From: Bradyrhizobium sp. Ce-3
GTDB taxonomy: Bacteria > Pseudomonadota > Alphaproteobacteria > Rhizobiales > Xanthobacteraceae
Assembly: GCF_022835695.1 (NCBI RefSeq)
Contig: NZ_BQUV01000004.1
Coordinates: 558,001-622,000, forward strand
Direction of reading: 5' to 3'
Length of the DNA stretch: 64,000 nt
Shown: positions 16,965-25,143 of the stretch, piece by piece
How the letters are laid out: each line of letters opens with the position of its first letter
Position numbering within the stretch: the stretch's first letter is position 1
The notes under the pieces: model-generated
Database searches by the model: none
What the model saw: only the letters and a program-made list of their open reading frames with translations
What the model was told of the DNA's origin: nothing
Translations under genes and position numbers: made by a program

Positions 16965-19170
16965 CCGCCGCGCCGCGCCCGCGCTCGAGGTGAAGGGCCT
17001 CGACGTCTATTACGGCCATTCGCACGCGCTGCAGGGCGTCGATCTCACGCTCGACAGCGGCGTGTTCTCGGTGGTCGGCCGCAACGGCATGGGCAAGACC
17101 ACGCTGTGCAAGGCGATCATGGGCCTGGTCCGCGCCAGCAGCGGTTCGATCCGGATCCGCGGCGAGGAAGTCACGCGGCTCAATCCGGCGCGGATCGCCC
17201 GGCTCGGCGTCGGCTACGTGCCGCAGGGCCGGCGGCTGTGGCGCTCGCTCACCGTCGACGAGCACCTCGCGCTGGCCGGCGGCCTGCGCCGCGGCGCCTG
17301 GACCATCGAGCGGATCTACGACACCTTCCCGCGCCTCGCCGAGCGCAAGACCAATGGCGGCAACCAGCTCTCCGGCGGCGAACAGCAGATGCTCGCGATC
17401 TCGCGCGCCCTGCTCACCAACCCGCAGCTCCTGATCATGGACGAGCCGACCGAGGGCCTTGCACCCGTCATCGTCGCGCAGGTCGAGGAGATGCTGCTGC
17501 GGCTCGGCGATGAGGGCGATATCTCGATCCTCGTCATCGAGCAGAATATCGGCGTCGCGACGGCGGTGTCGCGCAACGTCGCCATCATGGTCAATGGCCG
17601 GATCAACCGCATCATCGACTCCGCACGTCTCGCCACCGACCGCGAGCTGCAGCAGCGCTTGCTCGGCGTCGGCACCCACGGCGCGGACGAGACCGACGCC
17701 GAGACGGCGCCGGCGAGAGCCGAAGCCGCAGGCACGGCGCAGCCGGAGCGCAAGGGGCCGACCCGCGTCTACATATCCAATCCCGTGCTGCCGACGCGCT
17801 GGTCGCAGCCGGTGCCGATCGCTCGCATCGAAGCTGCGGCGCGGACCCAGTCCACGGGAGTTACGAGACTCGAAGAGGCGACGCGCCAGCGGCGCGAGCC
17901 GGCAACAACGTCCCGGATCTCCGGACCGCCTGTCGTGCTGGTCGTCGGCACACTCGATACCAAAGGCGCTGAGCTGCGCTTCATTCGCGACATCATCGCG
18001 GGCAGCGGGCTGCGCACGCGGCTGGTCGACGTCTCGACCAGCGGCAAGGCGGCGAGCTGCGACGTCACCGCGCAGGAGATCGCACTGAATCATGGCCGCG
18101 GCGGCTCCGGCGTGTTCGGTGCCGATCGCGGCGCCTCGGTGACCGCAATGGCGGACGCGTTCGAGCGATGGCTGCGCCGCCAGGGTAACGTCGCCGGCAT
18201 CATCTCCGCGGGCGGTTCGGGCGGCGCATCGCTGGTCGCGCCCGGCATGCGCGCGCTCCCGGTCGGCGTACCGAAGCTGATCATCTCCTCGGTCGCCTCC
18301 GGCGACGTCGGGCCCTATGTCGGCCCCGCCGACATCACCATGATGTATTCGGTGACCGACGTGCAGGGCCTGAACTCGATCTCGCGCACCGTGCTCGGCA
18401 ATGGCGCCCACGCGCTGGCCGGCATGGTCAAGGCGCGGCTCGACGCGCAGGTGAGCAAGCAGCGCGATACGGCGACAAATCTTCCAGCTATCGGCATCAC
18501 GATGTTCGGCGTCACCACGCCGGCGGTGCAGAAAATCGCGGCCGACCTGCGTCAAGATTTCGAGTGCCTGGTCTTCCACGCCACCGGCGTCGGCGGCCGC
18601 TCGATGGAGAAGCTGGTCGAGTCCGGACAACTCGCCGGCGTGATCGATCTCACCACGACGGAGGTCTGCGACCTCTTGATGGGCGGCGTGTTCCCGGCGA
18701 CCGAGGATCGCTTCGGCGCCATCATCCGCAGCCGCGTGCCCTATGTCGGCTCGGTCGGCGCGCTGGACATGGTGAACTTCGGCGCACCCGACACGATTCC
18801 GGAACGCTACCGGCAACGCAAATTCCACGTCCACAATCCGCAGGTCACCCTGATGCGGACCACGCCGGAAGAGAACGAGCGGATCGGCCGCTGGATCGGC
18901 GAGCGGCTCAACCAGATGGATGGGCCGGTGCGCTTCTTCCTGGCCGAGGGCGGCGTCTCCGCGCTGGATGCGCCCGGCCAGCCGTTCTGGGATCCGGATG
19001 CCGACGCGGCGCTGTTCAGCGCGCTGGAGCGGACCGTGCGCCAGACCGGCAGCCGGCAGATCATCCGCATCAAGCGCAACATCAACGATCCCGAGTTCAC
19101 CGCCGGCATCGTCAACGCGTTCCGGCCATTGCTCGGACGCGCCGGTGGCCGGCGGAGAGTGGCGAGGTGA
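16957..19170 (+). CDS. Fusion: LivF-like ABC ATPase + Tm-1-like (UPF0261) domain
   Basis: 737 residues, three times the length of an ordinary LivF. Residues 1-240 are a complete ATPase: Walker A GRNGMGKT (41-48), LSGGEQQ (138-144), Walker B LLIMDEP (158-164). An about 85-residue Ala/Arg/Glu-rich linker (240-324) leads into a full UPF0261/Tm-1 N-terminal domain starting PPVVLVVGTLDTKGAE (325-340) and including ISAGGSGGASLVAPGMRALP, GVPKLIISSVASGDV and HATGVGGRSMEKLVESG. In plant Tm-1 this domain is joined to a TIM-barrel domain, which here is the next gene (3-base gap). The family binds nucleotide; its bacterial role is unknown. The fusion ties Tm-1 function physically to the importer. The frame is continuous with uniform codon use, so this is not an artefact of a lost stop codon visible here. 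Confidence 0.9.
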   Translation: MNDRRAAPALEVKGLDVYYGHSHALQGVDLTLDSGVFSVVGRNGMGKTTLCKAIMGLVRASSGSIRIRGEEVTRLNPARIARLGVGYVPQGRRLWRSLTVDEHLALAGGLRRGAWTIERIYDTFPRLAERKTNGGNQLSGGEQQMLAISRALLTNPQLLIMDEPTEGLAPVIVAQVEEMLLRLGDEGDISILVIEQNIGVATAVSRNVAIMVNGRINRIIDSARLATDRELQQRLLGVGTHGADETDAETAPARAEAAGTAQPERKGPTRVYISNPVLPTRWSQPVPIARIEAAARTQSTGVTRLEEATRQRREPATTSRISGPPVVLVVGTLDTKGAELRFIRDIIAGSGLRTRLVDVSTSGKAASCDVTAQEIALNHGRGGSGVFGADRGASVTAMADAFERWLRRQGNVAGIISAGGSGGASLVAPGMRALPVGVPKLIISSVASGDVGPYVGPADITMMYSVTDVQGLNSISRTVLGNGAHALAGMVKARLDAQVSKQRDTATNLPAIGITMFGVTTPAVQKIAADLRQDFECLVFHATGVGGRSMEKLVESGQLAGVIDLTTTEVCDLLMGGVFPATEDRFGAIIRSRVPYVGSVGALDMVNFGAPDTIPERYRQRKFHVHNPQVTLMRTTPEENERIGRWIGERLNQMDGPVRFFLAEGGVSALDAPGQPFWDPDADAALFSALERTVRQTGSRQIIRIKRNINDPEFTAGIVNAFRPLLGRAGGRRRVAR

Positions 19171-19173
19171 CCC

Positions 19174-20007
19174 ATGCCCAGGTTTGAACGCGCGGCGCTG
19201 TTGAAGAAGTTTCACGCCATGATCGCACGCGGCGAGCCGATCGTCGGCGGCGGCGCCGGCACCGGGCTGTCGGCAAAATGCGAGGAGGCCGGCGGCGTCG
19301 ACCTGATCGTGATCTATAATTCCGGCCGCTACCGCATGGCCGGCCGCGGCTCGCTCGCCGGGCTGATGCCTTACGGCGACGCCAACGCCATCGTCGTCGA
19401 GATGGCCGGCGAGGTCCTGCCGGTGGTGACAAAAACGCCGGTGCTGGCCGGCGTCAACGGAACCGATCCGTTCCGCGACATGGACGCATTCCTCGACCAA
19501 TTGAAGGCGCTCGGCTTCTCCGGGGTGCAGAACTTTCCGACCGTCGGGCTGATCGACGGCACCTTCCGCGCCAATCTCGAAGAGACCGGAATGTCCTATG
19601 CGCTCGAGATCGACATGATCGCGAAGGCGCATGACAAGAACATGCTGACCACGCCCTATGTGTTCAGCGAGCAGGAGGCGACCGCAATGGCGATCGCCGG
19701 CGCCGACATCATCGTCTGCCACATGGGGCTGACGACGGGCGGCACGATCGGCGCGCAGACTGCGCCGAAGCTCGTCGATTGCCCGGCCCGGATCGAGGCC
19801 TGGGCCGACGCCGCGCTCAGCGTCAATTCCGAGATCATCGTGCTCGCGCATGGCGGTCCGATCGCGGATCCCGCAGATGCCGATTTCATCATGAAGCAGA
19901 CCCGCAACTGCCACGGATTCTACGGCGCTTCCTCGATGGAGCGCCTGCCGGTGGAGCGGGCGCTGACGGATCAGGTTCGCAAGTTCAAGGCGATCGGCGC
20001 GCGCTAG
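19174..20007 (+). CDS. TIM-barrel 'phosphoenolpyruvate hydrolase-like' protein (Tm-1 C-terminal domain homologue)
   Basis: 277 residues forming one TIM-barrel domain of the isocitrate-lyase/PEP-mutase superfamily, the type found at the C-terminus of plant Tm-1. Characteristic stretches are [70 protein letters not shown], and [17 protein letters not shown]. The reaction is not established for this family; 'PEP hydrolase' is a database name. It sits directly behind the gene carrying the Tm-1 N-domain, so the pair recreates the plant two-domain protein from two polypeptides. Confidence 0.88.
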   Translation: MPRFERAALLKKFHAMIARGEPIVGGGAGTGLSAKCEEAGGVDLIVIYNSGRYRMAGRGSLAGLMPYGDANAIVVEMAGEVLPVVTKTPVLAGVNGTDPFRDMDAFLDQLKALGFSGVQNFPTVGLIDGTFRANLEETGMSYALEIDMIAKAHDKNMLTTPYVFSEQEATAMAIAGADIIVCHMGLTTGGTIGAQTAPKLVDCPARIEAWADAALSVNSEIIVLAHGGPIADPADADFIMKQTRNCHGFYGASSMERLPVERALTDQVRKFKAIGAR

Positions 20008-20033
20008 AGCCGCTGTGACCAAGGGAGGAAGAG

Positions 20034-22919
20034 ATGTCGGGGATGTTGGTCGGTGAATTGATCCTCTGGCTCATCGTCGCAATCGTCGCGATCGTCATCA
20101 TCGTTTACGTCGTGAACTGGCTGTATCACCGCTCGTCGAAGGAAGTCTCCTTCGTCCGCACCGGATTCCTCGGCGAACGCGTGGTGATCAATGGCGGCGC
20201 CTTCGTGCTGCCGTTCATCCACGACTACACGCCGGTCAACATGAACGTGCTGCCGATGGGCATCGTGCGCTCCCGGCAGGACGCCGTGATCACCCGCGAC
20301 CGCATGCGCGTCGACATCGAGGCCGATTTCTACGTCCGGGTCGAGCCGACCCGCGAGGCGGTCTCGATCGCCGCCGCCACGCTCGGCCGCCGCACCATGG
20401 AGCCCGAGCAGCTGCACACCCTGCTTTCCGGCAAGTTCATCTCCGCGATCCGCTCGGTGGCCTCGGAAATGACGATGGAGCAGATGCACGAGCAGCGCGG
20501 CGACTATGTCGCGCGCGTCAAGGCCAATGCCGCCGAGGCGCTGGCGCAGAACGGCCTCGAGCTGGAGTCGGTCGCGATCACCGATCTCGACCAGACCGAC
20601 CTCGAATACTTCAATCCCTCGAACCGCTTCGACGCCGAGGGCTTGACCCGGCTGATGGAGGACATCGAAGCCAAGCGCAAGCTGCGCAACGACATCGAGC
20701 AGGACTCGATGATCAAGATTCGCTCCCGCAATCTTGAAGCCGAGCGGCAGGCACTGGAGATCGAGCGCGAGAGCGAGACCGCACGCCTCGAGCAGGAACG
20801 CGACATCGAGATGCGGCGCGCCCTGCAGCGTACCGAAGTCGCCCGCGAGCGCGCGCTGCGCGAGACCGAGGCCGAGCAGGCCCAGATCACCGCGCGGGAA
20901 GCCATCGAGAAGGCGCGCATCGCCAACGAGCAGGCGATCACCGAGGCCCGGATCGCCTCGGAGCGCGAGACCCGGCATCGGGAGATCGAGCGCACCCGCG
21001 CCGTCGAGGAGCGGGAACTGCTGGCGCGCGAGGAGATCGAGAAGGCCAGGATCGCCAACCAGCGCTCGGTCGACACCACCCGCATCGCATCGGAGCGTGA
21101 GGTGCGCCAGCGCGAGATCGAGCGGATGCGCACGGTCGAGGAAGCCGAAATTTCTGCCCGCGAGGCGATCGAGAAGGCCCGGATCCAGCAGGACCGCGTC
21201 ATCACCGACGCGCGCATCGCCAATGAGGAAGAGACCCGCCGGCGCGAGATCGAGCGGACCCGCGCGGTCGACGAGGCCGAGATCGCGGCCCGCGAGGCCA
21301 CCGAGAAGGCGCGTATCGCCCAGACCATGACGGTCAATGTCGAACGCATCTCCTCCGACGAGCGCACCCGGGCGCTGGAGATCCAGCAGGTCCGCACCAT
21401 CCAGGAAGCCGAGATCGAGGCGCAGAAGTCGGTCGAGGCCGCCCGTATCGTCAGAGAGAAGACGCTGGCCGCCGAGCGCATTGCCGCCGACCACACCACG
21501 CGTAAGCTCGAGATCGAGCGCAACCAGGCAATCGAGATCGCCGGCATCACTGCGCGCGACGCCACCGAAGCGTCGCGTATCGCGCAGGAGGAACATGTCC
21601 GTTCACTCGAGATCGCACGCACCCGCGCGATCGAGGAAGCCGATATCGCCTCGCGCGAGGCGATCGAGGCGGCACGGATCTCGCAGGAGAAGTCGGTCGC
21701 GGCACAGCGCATCCGCGCCGAACGTGAGACCCGTGGACTGGAGATCGCGCGCACCGAGGCGATCGAGGCCGCCGAGTTGAAGCGCCGCGACGCCATCGAG
21801 CGGCAGCGGATCGATGTCGAGCTGACGCTGGAAAGCGAGCGCATCGCCTCGTCACGGGCCCGCGAGGTGCTCAACATCGACCAGAAGCGAGCGATCGAGC
21901 TCGCGGACGAGGAGCGCGTGATCGCGCTCGCCGCCAAACGTTCCGAGCGCATCGATGCCGACCGGCAGGTCCGGCAGGCCGAGATCGTGGCCCGCAAGGA
22001 AGTCGACACCACCGACGTCTCGCGCGAGCAGGCGCTGGAGGCGGCGCGGATCGAGCGGCGCCGTGCGATCGAGCAGCTCGAGGTCGCCCGCAACCAGTCG
22101 CTGCAGGAGGCCGAAATCGCCGCCCGCGAGGAGGTCGAGCGCGCCCGCATTGCGTCGGACCGCGGCCTCGACGAGGCAAGGGTCGGTCGCGAGCGCGACC
22201 TGCGTAAGCTCGAGGTCAACCGCGAGAAGGAAGTCGAAACGGCATTGATGGAAAAGGCAATCGCGCTTTACCAGAAGTCCCTGGAAGAATCGGCCGCCAA
22301 GGCCGCGGCGGAAGACGCGCGTGTGGGCGCGACCGAGGCCGCCGAGCGTGTCATCACGGCGCGTGAAAGCGAGATCGCCAAGCGGCGCAAGACCGTCGAG
22401 GTGCTGCTGGCCGAGAAGCAGGCCGAGGAGACCAGGATCGCCGCCGAAGCGGAACGGGTGCGCGCCGCGGTCGAGGCCGAGGCCCAGCGTATGCTCAACG
22501 AGGCCGAGAACGTGCTGACCGACCAGGCGCGCTACTCGCTGTTCCGCCGCAAACTGCTCGACCGGATCGAAGGCATCGTGCGCGAGAGCGTCAAGCCGAT
22601 GGAGAAGATCGAGGGCATCCGCATCCTCCAGGTCGACGGCCTCAACGGCAATGGCGGCGGCGCCGGCCGCAGCGCTACCGACGAGGTGATCGACTCCGCG
22701 CTGCGCTACCGGGTGCAGGCGCCGCTGATCGACTCGATCCTGTCCGACATCGGCGTCGAGGGCGGCAGCCTCGCCAAGATGCCCGGCCTGATCCGTGAGG
22801 CCCGCGACATGCAGGGCATCAAGGACTCCGCAAGGAAGGGCGGCGGTGAGGCCAAGCCGGCAGCGCCCGAGGGCGGCGGCGAGCCGCGCCCCGAACGCAC
22901 GCCGCGCAAGAAGGACTGA
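20034..22919 (+). CDS. Giant SPFH/flotillin-like membrane protein with 11-residue-based coiled-coil repeats
   Basis: 961 residues, well beyond the usual 450-650 of bacterial flotillins. An N-terminal membrane helix (residues 8-30, rich in Ile/Val) is followed by an SPFH/band-7 domain (about 35-200; VSFVRTGFLGERVVINGGAF, SRQDAVITRDRMRVDIEADF, AEALAQNGLELESVAITDLD). Residues about 230-760 are an almost unbroken Glu/Arg/Ala/Ile coiled coil built from 44-residue units beginning REIERTRAVE or LEIARTRAIE and containing AREAIEKARI. Units start near 316, 360, 404, 448, 492, 525, 569 and 613. The 492-525 unit is 33 residues, so the basic step is 11. A flotillin-like C-terminal domain (LLDRIEGIVRESVKPMEKIE) and a Gly/Pro/Lys-rich tail end the protein. 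Such proteins oligomerise into membrane rings or cages; here it may scaffold the neighbouring membrane-linked oxidation system (inference). Confidence 0.88.
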   Translation: MSGMLVGELILWLIVAIVAIVIIVYVVNWLYHRSSKEVSFVRTGFLGERVVINGGAFVLPFIHDYTPVNMNVLPMGIVRSRQDAVITRDRMRVDIEADFYVRVEPTREAVSIAAATLGRRTMEPEQLHTLLSGKFISAIRSVASEMTMEQMHEQRGDYVARVKANAAEALAQNGLELESVAITDLDQTDLEYFNPSNRFDAEGLTRLMEDIEAKRKLRNDIEQDSMIKIRSRNLEAERQALEIERESETARLEQERDIEMRRALQRTEVARERALRETEAEQAQITAREAIEKARIANEQAITEARIASERETRHREIERTRAVEERELLAREEIEKARIANQRSVDTTRIASEREVRQREIERMRTVEEAEISAREAIEKARIQQDRVITDARIANEEETRRREIERTRAVDEAEIAAREATEKARIAQTMTVNVERISSDERTRALEIQQVRTIQEAEIEAQKSVEAARIVREKTLAAERIAADHTTRKLEIERNQAIEIAGITARDATEASRIAQEEHVRSLEIARTRAIEEADIASREAIEAARISQEKSVAAQRIRAERETRGLEIARTEAIEAAELKRRDAIERQRIDVELTLESERIASSRAREVLNIDQKRAIELADEERVIALAAKRSERIDADRQVRQAEIVARKEVDTTDVSREQALEAARIERRRAIEQLEVARNQSLQEAEIAAREEVERARIASDRGLDEARVGRERDLRKLEVNREKEVETALMEKAIALYQKSLEESAAKAAAEDARVGATEAAERVITARESEIAKRRKTVEVLLAEKQAEETRIAAEAERVRAAVEAEAQRMLNEAENVLTDQARYSLFRRKLLDRIEGIVRESVKPMEKIEGIRILQVDGLNGNGGGAGRSATDEVIDSALRYRVQAPLIDSILSDIGVEGGSLAKMPGLIREARDMQGIKDSARKGGGEAKPAAPEGGGEPRPERTPRKKD
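20847..21977 (+). repeat. 132-bp tandem coding repeats inside the SPFH gene
   Basis: About eight diverged units of 132 bp (44 codons), one shortened by exactly 33 bp, encode the hendecad coiled coil. Best conserved per unit are the codons for AREAIEKARI and for the REIERTRAVE/LEIARTRAIE start. The units are diverged at DNA level, so the array is old rather than freshly amplified. Confidence 0.8.
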
Positions 22920-22928
22920 GCTCGCAAC

Positions 22929-23366
22929 ATGGCACGGGTTTACGTCTCCACTGTCGTCAACGCCCGCAATGACCGGGTCTGGGCTCGTGTGCGCGATTTC
23001 AACGGGCTGCCGAACTGGCATCCCGCAATCGCGGAGAGCCGCATCGAGGGCGGCGAGCCATCCGACAAGATCGGCTGCGTCAGGGATTTCCGGCTGCGCA
23101 ACGGTGACCGGATCCGCGAGAAGCTGCTCGGCCTGTCCGACTACGACATGTTCTGCACCTACTCGATCCTGGAATCGCCGATGGGCGTCGAGAACTACGT
23201 GGCGACCTTGCGGCTCACGCCAGTCACTGACGGCGACCAGACCTTCCTGGAATGGACGGCCGAGTTCGACTGTGCGCCGGAGCGTGAGACCGAGCTCGTC
23301 AACAATATCGGCGGCGGCGTGTTCCAGGGCGGGTTCGACGCGCTGAAGCGGGCGTTCGGGGGCTAG
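22929..23366 (+). CDS. SRPBCC family protein, first of a tandem pair (CoxG-like by context)
   Basis: 145 residues with a START-like fold: strand VYVSTVVNARNDRVWARVRD, the NGLPNWHPAI loop, DKIGCVRDFRLRNGDRIREKL, and a C-terminal helix (GGGVFQGGFDALKRAF). START-like proteins carry hydrophobic ligands. In carbon-monoxide dehydrogenase operons a related protein, CoxG, tethers the enzyme to the membrane and serves quinone; the same neighbourhood (FAD and FeS subunits just downstream) suggests a comparable role here, but this is inference. It begins nine bases after the SPFH stop. Confidence 0.82.
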   Translation: MARVYVSTVVNARNDRVWARVRDFNGLPNWHPAIAESRIEGGEPSDKIGCVRDFRLRNGDRIREKLLGLSDYDMFCTYSILESPMGVENYVATLRLTPVTDGDQTFLEWTAEFDCAPERETELVNNIGGGVFQGGFDALKRAFGG

Positions 23367-23369
23367 GCC

Positions 23370-23813
23370 GTGCCGCATATCGTCAAAAGCACGATCCTGG
23401 ATGCACCGACCGATGCGGTCTGGGCCGTGCTGCGCGATTTCAACGGCCATGACCGCTGGCACCCGGCGGTCGCGACCAGCGGCATCGAGCGCGCGCAGCC
23501 CTCCGACAAGATCGGCTGCGTCCGGCGGTTCAAGCTAAAGGACGGCGCCGAGCTGCGCGAACAGCTGCTGGCGCTGTCCGACCTGGAACAGAGCTTCAGC
23601 TACTGCCTGCTCGATACGCCGATCCCGATGTTCAACTACGTGGCGCATGTCCGCCTGCTGCCGGTCACCGACGGCGACCGCACCTTCTGGCACTGGGAAT
23701 CGCGCTTCACGACGCGGACCGAGGACCGGGATCGCATCACGCAGATGGTTTCGGAAGACATTTACCAGGCCGGCTTTGAGGCGATCCGCCGGCATCTGAA
23801 GGAGGCCGCGTAA
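23370..23813 (+). CDS. SRPBCC family protein, second of a tandem pair (CoxG-like by context)
   Basis: 147 residues from a GTG start at 23370, three bases after the first copy. It is plainly a paralogue of the preceding gene: WAVLRDFNGHDRWHPAVA matches WARVRDFNGLPNWHPAIA, and PSDKIGCVRRFKLKDGAELR matches PSDKIGCVRDFRLRNGDRIR. The two have diverged at roughly half of positions, implying either a heterodimer or two different ligands. It is co-transcribed with the molybdenum hydroxylase genes. Confidence 0.82.
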   Translation: MPHIVKSTILDAPTDAVWAVLRDFNGHDRWHPAVATSGIERAQPSDKIGCVRRFKLKDGAELREQLLALSDLEQSFSYCLLDTPIPMFNYVAHVRLLPVTDGDRTFWHWESRFTTRTEDRDRITQMVSEDIYQAGFEAIRRHLKEAA

Positions 23814-23827
23814 GCGGAAAACACATC

Positions 23828-24646
23828 ATGCCAGTCACGGTGAAGACCTTCACCAGCACCCATGACGCCGCGGCGGCGCTGTCGTCGGATCACAGCGCCC
23901 GCTATCTCGGCGGCGGCACGCTGGTGATGCGGGCGCTGAACGAGGGCGACATTTCGATCTCGACCGTGGTGCGCGCCAGCGACCAGGCGATGACGCGGGT
24001 CGATGCGTCCGGCTCGCGCATCACGCTCGGTGCCGGCGTCACCTTCGCCCGCATCCTGGCCGAGCGCGATCTCGCTTTCCTGCACGCCCCTGCCCGCTCG
24101 ATCGGCGGACCGGCGGTGCGCAACATGGGCACGGTCGGCGGCAACCTGTTCGCGCCGGTGCCGTATGGCGACTTCACGGTCGCGATGCTCGCGCTCGATG
24201 CGGTCGTGTCAGTGCAGGGTGGGCTTGGCGGCCGTGAAATTGCGCTCGAGGAATTCCTGCAATCGCGCGATCGACAGGCCGGCACGCTGGTGCTGGCGAT
24301 CTCCTTCGCCAAGCCCGGCAGCGCGGACGCTTTCCGCTACCGCAAGATCGCGCGCATCAAGCCCAAGGGGGGCGCGGTGATCACGCTCGCGGCGCACCTG
24401 CCGGTCAACGGCAGCCGCATCGTCGGCGCCCGCGTCGCGCTCGGCTCGATGGCACCGACGCCGATTCGTGCCCGCGCTGCCGAACGCGCGCTGGAAGGCC
24501 GCGCGCTCGATGCGTCCGCGATCAACTCGGCCGCGTCGGCGGCGGTCGAAGGAACCTCCCCCGGCGACAATGCGCTCGCCAGCGCGTGGTATCGCCGCGA
24601 GATCGTCGGCGTGCATCTCCGCCGTCTATTGTCCGGTCAGGAATAA
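23828..24646 (+). CDS. Molybdenum hydroxylase FAD subunit (CoxM/medium-subunit-like)
   Basis: 272 residues. FAD-binding motifs of the CO dehydrogenase/xanthine dehydrogenase medium subunit are present: ARYLGGGTLVMRALNEGD (residues about 23-40, the GGGT/GGQS-type site) and SIGGPAVRNMGTVGGNLF (about 94-111, the TxGGN site). The C-terminal CO-deh-flavoprotein domain includes RYRKIARIKPKGGAVITLAA. It passes electrons from the FeS subunit to an acceptor. The 2Fe-2S subunit gene starts five bases later. Confidence 0.92.
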   Translation: MPVTVKTFTSTHDAAAALSSDHSARYLGGGTLVMRALNEGDISISTVVRASDQAMTRVDASGSRITLGAGVTFARILAERDLAFLHAPARSIGGPAVRNMGTVGGNLFAPVPYGDFTVAMLALDAVVSVQGGLGGREIALEEFLQSRDRQAGTLVLAISFAKPGSADAFRYRKIARIKPKGGAVITLAAHLPVNGSRIVGARVALGSMAPTPIRARAAERALEGRALDASAINSAASAAVEGTSPGDNALASAWYRREIVGVHLRRLLSGQE

Positions 24647-24651
24647 TCGCG

Positions 24652-25131
24652 ATGGCCAAGACCGCCCTCCAATTCCAGCATAACGGCCGCGACGTCGCGA
24701 TCTTCGTCGACGGCGGCACCAATCTCCTGGTCGCGCTGCGCGAGCTGATCGGCGACATGACGCCGAAATTCGGCTGCGGTCAGGGCGGCTGCGGCACCTG
24801 CAGCGTGCTGATCGACGGTGAACTGCATCTCTCCTGCCTGACGCTGGCAGAGATGGTCGCCGGCCGGTCGGTCGAGACGCTTGACGGCATCAAGGACGGT
24901 CCCAATCTGCACCCGCTGCAGCGCGCCTTCGCCGACAATTTCGCCGCGCAATGCGGCTATTGCACGCCGGGCATGCTGATGGCCGCGAAGGCGCTGCTCG
25001 ACCGCAATCCGCAGCCGAGCCGCGCAGAGGTCGTCGAGGCGATCTCCGGCAATATCTGCCGCTGCACCGGCTACGAGCCGATCATCAACGCCGTGCTGGC
25101 TGCCGCCTCCGGCGGCCGGGCTCGCGCGTAA
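24652..25131 (+). CDS. Molybdenum hydroxylase 2Fe-2S subunit (CoxS/small-subunit-like)
   Basis: 159 residues from the ATG at 24652 (an upstream in-frame ATG lies inside the FAD subunit gene). Both 2Fe-2S clusters are intact: plant-ferredoxin type CGQGGCGTC plus a later Cys (LHLSCL), and the helical-domain cluster QCGYCTPGM with ICRCTGY. It carries electrons from the Mo centre to FAD. Confidence 0.95.
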   Translation: MAKTALQFQHNGRDVAIFVDGGTNLLVALRELIGDMTPKFGCGQGGCGTCSVLIDGELHLSCLTLAEMVAGRSVETLDGIKDGPNLHPLQRAFADNFAAQCGYCTPGMLMAAKALLDRNPQPSRAEVVEAISGNICRCTGYEPIINAVLAAASGGRARA

Positions 25132-25143
25132 GGGAACAGTGCC

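Noticed and set aside
16888-20022. 1044-codon open frame on the minus strand
   Set aside because: It runs antisense to well-identified ABC ATPase, Tm-1 and TIM-barrel genes, has no domain motif and is a by-product of high GC at third positions.
20847-21977. CRISPR-like or recent tandem DNA repeat
   Set aside because: The 132-bp units are diverged coding repeats in frame, without spacers.
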